Source: JAZFYD01 sp036443405
GTDB taxonomy: Bacteria; Planctomycetota; PLA2
Length of the DNA: 7,593 nt
NCBI GenBank assembly: GCA_036443405.1
Contig: JAZFYD010000190.1
Span: forward strand, 1-7,593
Direction: 5' to 3'
The position numbers and the translations under genes are program-made. Positions 4,075 to 7,593 of the stretch are shown here, piece after piece (within the stretch, counting starts at the first letter, position 1; the number at the start of each line of letters is the position of its first letter). Below the pieces are notes generated by a model. That model saw nothing but the letters and a program-made list of their open reading frames with translations, made no database searches and was not told the origin of the DNA.

Positions 4075-6813
4075 ATGTTTCGCGCACTGTTTCTTCTCGC
4101 GCTCGTGGGCGCCGTTGCGAACGCCGGGGACACCACCGCCAACCTCGCATGGGAGGGGTCGACTTTTCCGGGCACACCGCCTCTCAAGCTGTCTGTCAGC
4201 GAGGAGAAACCGGAGGGGCTCAAGCTCCCGGAATTCGCGAGGAAACCGCTTTTCACGACGCTCAGTCTCGGCGAGTCCACGTTCGGGATCATCCTCGAGA
4301 TCCGGATGGCGCGGCCGCGCACATGGTTCGATCTCAAGGGCGACAAGGATTTCTCGAAGGCGACGCCGTCGACGTGGAAGGAGTACGAGACGCACTTCGA
4401 TCACGCCCGCACGTTTCTGGTGAAGGTGGCCGGGCAGGAAACCCCCGAGTCGGTGCGCGTCATCTTCTCGCGGCCGAAGAAAGGCGCGAAGGGCATCGAT
4501 GTCGAGATCCAGGCGCATCGGCGCGGCACCGCGGTGCTGGGAGGCCGTGTGCGCGCGTTCGCGCTGCGGGACGACAACGGCGACCTGCTGTTCGACGGCG
4601 ACACCGACAAGGTGATCGTTGATCTCGACGGCGACGGTTTTCTCGACGAGCGCCCCGAGGCGCACGAGATCTACACGGTCGGGCAGTCCTTTCGCGCGGG
4701 CAAGGAGGGTTACAAGGCCAAGCCCGTCGCGAGCGGCGCGACCGTCACGTTCTCGTCGGCATCGCCGCCGAAAAAAAAGCAGCGGCTCTGGCGCCGCGCG
4801 GACTTTCCGCCGCCCGGTCGCAAACCGAAACGCCAGCGCGCGACGTTGTCGCGTCTCGTGAAGAAGTACGAGGCCGCAGCGGAGGGCCCGGCGCAGTTCG
4901 AGGCGCTGCGCATCCTCGGCGAGGAGGGCTCCGGCGAGGCGATGCAGTACCTGCTCAAGATCTACGAGGAGGGCGGAGATCCGGAGATTCAACTCGCGGC
5001 GGTCCGTGCGATGGGCAACCGCTGGTACAAACCCGACTTCGGGTATCTCGAATCGCTGATCAAGAACGAGTCCGATCCGCAGATTCAGGCGACGGCGTGC
5101 GACTCGCTGCACCTGATGGACGGGCCGAACCGCAAGGAGCTCTACTACGAGCTGATTCGCAAGACGCGCGAGCCGGTGGTGGTCGAAGCGTGCGCGCGCA
5201 ACCTCGCGTACCTCGGCAAGGACGAAGCGGAGACGGGCGTGGTTGCGGCGGCGCAGGACCTCCTGACCAAAGAGTTGCGATTCGCCGCGTACAAAGCGAT
5301 TCCGTATTTCCGCCGCGGCCCGCCGTTGCAGATGGCCCAAAAGGCCGTTCGTTCCAGGTACGTTCCGATGCGCGCGGCCGGCCTGCGCGATCTCAACCGC
5401 ATGGGCATGCCCGAAGCGGCGGGGTACGCGTTCGACATGGCGAAGAAACGCAATGTGCCGTCCGAGGTCGGGCTCGCCATCGTCGAGGTGCTCGGGCCGC
5501 GCGGTGACAAGAAATCCGTCGCGGCGCTGCTCGGCTTGGCGCGGTTCGAGGACGGGCGGGTGATGGCCGCGTTGCGCCGCGAGTTGAGTCTCCTGAGGTC
5601 GGCCGACGCGGTGAAGGTCTACGTCGACACGCTCAAGAACAAGACCCCGCGCGTGCGCGCGCTCGCCGCGGAGATGCTCGCGCCGTATCCCGACAAGATC
5701 GTCACCACGAAGCTCTTGCGCCTCGCGGAAAAGGAGAAGGAGTCGATCGTTCTCGATGCGGTGCTCGACACGCTCGGGCAGCATCCCGATTCGCGCGTGG
5801 TCGAGAAGCTCCTGAAGTCCGCGCGCAGCAACAACCCGGCGACACGCGCTGCGGGCATCCGGTCGCTCGTGTTCGTCGGGCTCAAGAATCCGTCGGTGAA
5901 AAAGCTGTTCCTGCGGCTGTTCGAATCGAGCCGCTGGCAGGACCGGCTGTACGCCCTCGACGCGGCCGCCGAGGTTCGCGACCCGACGCTCGCACCGTCC
6001 GTCGCCGCGAATCTCGACCACAAACGCTGGCCGGTGCGCCACCTGGCCGCGATCGCCGCGGGGCGCATTCGTTCGAAGGACCTGATCGAGCCGATGATCG
6101 CGCAACTCGAGAAGGACGAATCGCGGCGCGTGCGCGCGTCCTTGTCGGAGGCGCTGTTCCTCACGACGGGCCAGCACTTCTACGACTTCGTGGCCACGTG
6201 GCGGAAGTGGTGGACCAAAGAGGGCGCGACGTTCGAGGTCCCCAAGGAGTTCCCGGAGAAGGCGCCCGAGCGCAAGTCGGGTACGACGCCCGAGTTTTTC
6301 GGCGTGCCGCTCGATAGCGGCCGCATCGTGTTCCTGATCGACCGCTCCGGTTCGATGCGCGTGGCCGATACCGGTGACGTCGGCTTGTCGCGTTTGAAGG
6401 CGTCGGTGAAGCAGGTCGGGAACGCGGTGGGCCGGTTGAAAAACGACGAGAAGGTCAACGTGATCTTCTTCGACCACGAGGTGCACCCGTGGAGGAAGAA
6501 GCTCCAGGAACTCGACGCCGACGCACGCAAGGACTTGAAGGCGTTCCTGAAGGGCCAAAACGCGGACAAGGGCACCAATTTGTTCGACGCGCTGGAGATG
6601 GCGCTGTGGATGAAGGAGGTCGACACGATCATCATCCTCTCCGACGGGTTGCCGCAGGACGGCCGCTACGTGATGCCGAGAGACATCCTGCGCCAAACGC
6701 GCAGGTGGAACCGCACGCTGCGCATCACGATCCACACGATCTCGATGGGGCGGGAGTCCGCGTTGATGCGTGATCTGGCGGGGCAGACGGGAGGGCGGTA
6801 TTTGAGGTGGTGA
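4075..6813 (+). CDS. Secreted HEAT-repeat protein with C-terminal von Willebrand factor A domain
   Basis: A 912-residue exported multidomain protein. Residues 1-17 form a clear signal peptide ending AVANA/GD. Residues 18-230 are a beta-rich domain that ends with acidic loops: DDNGD (166-170), DGDTD (174-178) and DLDGDGFLDE (183-192), probably calcium-binding. A basic linker (about 233-260, KKKQR to KPKRQR) leads to a HEAT/armadillo-like solenoid (about 263-700). Its units include DPEIQLAAVRAMG (302-314), DPQIQATA (334-341), TPRVRALAAEML (524-535), NPATRAAGIRSL (587-598) and WPVRHLAAIAAGRI (652-665). A WRKWW segment near 708-712 precedes a VWA domain (about 749-912). Its MIDAS site is complete: D756, S758 and S760 (DRSGS), T834 (KGTN) and D857 (LSDG). 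The likely role is a periplasmic or surface metal-dependent protein-binding scaffold; no enzyme motif is seen. The start is set by the signal peptide; there is no Shine-Dalgarno site. Architecture is secure, function unknown. Confidence 0.92.
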   Translation: MFRALFLLALVGAVANAGDTTANLAWEGSTFPGTPPLKLSVSEEKPEGLKLPEFARKPLFTTLSLGESTFGIILEIRMARPRTWFDLKGDKDFSKATPSTWKEYETHFDHARTFLVKVAGQETPESVRVIFSRPKKGAKGIDVEIQAHRRGTAVLGGRVRAFALRDDNGDLLFDGDTDKVIVDLDGDGFLDERPEAHEIYTVGQSFRAGKEGYKAKPVASGATVTFSSASPPKKKQRLWRRADFPPPGRKPKRQRATLSRLVKKYEAAAEGPAQFEALRILGEEGSGEAMQYLLKIYEEGGDPEIQLAAVRAMGNRWYKPDFGYLESLIKNESDPQIQATACDSLHLMDGPNRKELYYELIRKTREPVVVEACARNLAYLGKDEAETGVVAAAQDLLTKELRFAAYKAIPYFRRGPPLQMAQKAVRSRYVPMRAAGLRDLNRMGMPEAAGYAFDMAKKRNVPSEVGLAIVEVLGPRGDKKSVAALLGLARFEDGRVMAALRRELSLLRSADAVKVYVDTLKNKTPRVRALAAEMLAPYPDKIVTTKLLRLAEKEKESIVLDAVLDTLGQHPDSRVVEKLLKSARSNNPATRAAGIRSLVFVGLKNPSVKKLFLRLFESSRWQDRLYALDAAAEVRDPTLAPSVAANLDHKRWPVRHLAAIAAGRIRSKDLIEPMIAQLEKDESRRVRASLSEALFLTTGQHFYDFVATWRKWWTKEGATFEVPKEFPEKAPERKSGTTPEFFGVPLDSGRIVFLIDRSGSMRVADTGDVGLSRLKASVKQVGNAVGRLKNDEKVNVIFFDHEVHPWRKKLQELDADARKDLKAFLKGQNADKGTNLFDALEMALWMKEVDTIIILSDGLPQDGRYVMPRDILRQTRRWNRTLRITIHTISMGRESALMRDLAGQTGGRYLRW

Positions 6814-6838
6814 TTCTCTGGCGAAGATAAGAAGGGAA

Positions 6839-6863
6839 CCACGGAGGCACAGAGGCACGGAGG
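6839..6863. repeat. Short direct repeats of a GGCACRGAG-type unit
   Basis: The spacer after the VWA gene has three successive copies of a 7-8-base unit (CACGGAG, GCACAGAG, GCACGGAG), starting with ACCACGGAGG. Degenerate ACCACAGAGGCACAGAG strings are frequent between genes in many environmental bacterial genomes, including planctomycetes (recalled, not checked). No function is assigned. Confidence 0.55.
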
Positions 6864-6876
6864 GGGAATGGTTGGA

Positions 6877-6952
6877 TCGAACGCGAAGGCGAACGGGAAC
6901 GCGAATGCGTGCAGAGGCGTAACAGGCGTTCGCTTCGCGCGTTCGCGTTCGA
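6877..6952. repeat. Long imperfect intergenic hairpin of GAACGCGAA-type units
   Basis: TCGAACGCGAA (6877-6887) is perfectly complementary to TTCGCGTTCGA (6942-6952). Inside it, GCGAACG (6889-6895) pairs with CGTTCGC (6927-6933). The left arm also holds further GAACGCGAA-like units (near 6897-6905), so alternative pairings exist. The element fills most of the gap between the VWA gene and the small gene and has no U-run, so it looks more like a repeat or palindromic element than a classical terminator, though it could shield the 3' end of the VWA transcript. Confidence 0.65.
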
Positions 6953-6988
6953 CAGGAGTGATGCTGACACGGCTTGGCCGATGCGGAC

Positions 6989-6993
6989 GGAGG
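6989..6993 (+). promoter_or_regulatory. Ribosome binding site of the 149-residue protein
   Basis: GGAGG, six bases before ATG 7000, an ideal spacing. It fixes the start of that gene. No comparable site precedes the dehydrogenase, hydratase or VWA genes. Confidence 0.75.
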
Positions 6994-6999
6994 TAGCCC

Positions 7000-7449
7000 A
7001 TGACCTGGCACCAAATCCACCAACAGGAGCACGCAGACGCTCTCATGCGGGTGTTCAGTTTTTGCGACGCTTGCCTTCGAGAGGTGCATCTGTGGACGGG
7101 GCATTGGGTGTCCAAGGACCTGTCGATGAGTTGCGATTCGGAGAACCGAATTCGCCTGCTCGTTCAGCGTCAATGCAGAAACCCCAGCGCGATCGAGATG
7201 CTGTTCGAAGAGGTGACGCGGTTCAATCTAGTACCCCCGCTGCTCAGCCAGGACTCAATCATCGATGGCGCTGTTCTGCTCGTTCGTGAGGGCACGGTCT
7301 ACTGGTCGCCCGATGACGAGTGGTCCCCGGACCTCGCAGCACGCGACGAAAGCACGTGGTTGTCCGCGAAGAAACTACGGTGGCGTGAGGTCGACTGGTT
7401 GGGTGAACAACTCCGGTACGGACCCGGCCGCGAGAAGGACCGCGACTAG
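7000..7449 (+). CDS. Uncharacterised 149-residue protein
   Basis: I cannot name a family with confidence. The protein has no signal peptide and no membrane segment, so it is probably cytoplasmic. It is mixed alpha/beta and rich in tryptophan and acidic residues. Segments that look structured are LREVHLWTGHWV (about 26-37), DLSMSCDSENRIRLLVQRQ (about 40-58), AIEMLFEEVTRFNLVP (about 64-79), DGAVLLVREGTVYWSPDDEW (about 89-108) and KLRWREVDWLGEQLRYGP (about 126-143). Two cysteines in FCDAC could be chance. The start is well supported: GGAGG lies six bases before the ATG, the clearest Shine-Dalgarno site in the window. The gene stands alone after a repeat-bearing spacer, and its third-position bias is weaker than that of the large genes. 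It may be a small accessory protein; the stable hydrophobic pattern and strong start argue against a chance frame. Confidence 0.72.
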   Translation: MTWHQIHQQEHADALMRVFSFCDACLREVHLWTGHWVSKDLSMSCDSENRIRLLVQRQCRNPSAIEMLFEEVTRFNLVPPLLSQDSIIDGAVLLVREGTVYWSPDDEWSPDLAARDESTWLSAKKLRWREVDWLGEQLRYGPGREKDRD

Positions 7450-7528
7450 CACTCGCAACAACGACAACCCGCGATCGGTGCCTGGTAAGCGGAAGGGACC
7501 GAGGCAAGTGAGCCCGAACGCGCGATAG

Positions 7529-7559
7529 CCGGAAAACGATCCAGCGAATCGTTTTCCGG
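7529..7559. repeat. Perfect 12-bp hairpin downstream of the small gene
   Basis: CCGGAAAACGAT (7529-7540) and ATCGTTTTCCGG (7548-7559) form a perfect inverted repeat around a seven-base loop, 79 bases after the small gene's stop. No T-run follows on the + strand (GTGACC follows) and none lies on the other side, so a standard intrinsic terminator is not supported. It may be a U-less terminator, a 3'-end-stabilising stem, a dyad operator for a gene beyond the window, or a palindromic repeat. Confidence 0.7.
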
Positions 7560-7593
7560 TGTGACCGAGTTCCCAACATCGCGTAGCACGCAC

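Noticed and set aside
3640..7173. A 1177-codon open frame on the minus strand opposite the secreted protein genes
   Set aside because: It is antisense to two well-supported genes, is composed mostly of Arg, Leu, His and Ala, shows no domain, and is the usual by-product of strong G/C third-position bias.
7529..7559. Intrinsic (rho-independent) terminator
   Set aside because: The stem is strong, but no T-run follows it on either strand, so I list it only as a hairpin.
7375..7593. Minus-strand frame running in from the right edge, with a leucine/valine-rich segment
   Set aside because: It ends inside the small gene on the other strand, crosses the palindromic hairpin, and has no recognisable domain.
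1..7593. CRISPR array, transposase, tRNA, rRNA or defence operon
   Set aside because: No regularly spaced repeats, catalytic motifs or RNA-gene folds were found; the repeats present are short hairpins and direct repeats only.

Overview
The window is GC-rich and densely coding. Five sizeable genes lie on the + strand, followed by a short repeat-like spacer and one small gene, also on the + strand. The style points to a soil or freshwater bacterium of the Planctomycetota or a close relative: a secreted HEAT-repeat/von Willebrand A protein with acidic DxDGDG loops, a small companion with a HEAT-like block, REP-like hairpins between genes, and little Shine-Dalgarno use. This placement is inferred from gene style; no marker gene is present to prove it.

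Layout. Positions 1-120 hold no gene I can support. Positions 121-1125 encode a zinc-type MDR (quinone oxidoreductase-like) dehydrogenase that has lost the structural-zinc cysteine loop. Its stop codon sits in the first of two tandem hairpin repeats (1109-1174). Flavin-dependent thymidylate synthase (thyX, about 1222-2349) follows and carries a large unrecognised insertion. It overlaps an enoyl-CoA hydratase gene (2346-3119) by four bases (ATGA). Next come two exported proteins: one of about 288 residues with a HEAT-like block and a beta-rich tail (3164-4030), and one of 912 residues (4075-6813) built as signal peptide, acidic-loop domain, HEAT solenoid and C-terminal VWA domain with an intact MIDAS site. 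A 186-base spacer (6814-6999) contains GGCACRGAG-type direct repeats and a long imperfect hairpin. Positions 7000-7449 encode an uncharacterised 149-residue protein with the only clear Shine-Dalgarno site next to its start. The last 144 bases hold a perfect 12-bp hairpin.

How the genes relate. The first three are housekeeping enzymes: redox metabolism, dTMP synthesis and acyl-CoA metabolism. Only thyX and the hydratase are tightly coupled. The two secreted proteins probably act together or in the same envelope compartment, but no substrate can be read from the sequence. Three genes have a -10-like hexamer 7-8 bases before a start codon and no Shine-Dalgarno site, which suggests leaderless transcripts. 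No defence system, CRISPR array, transposase, tRNA or rRNA was seen.
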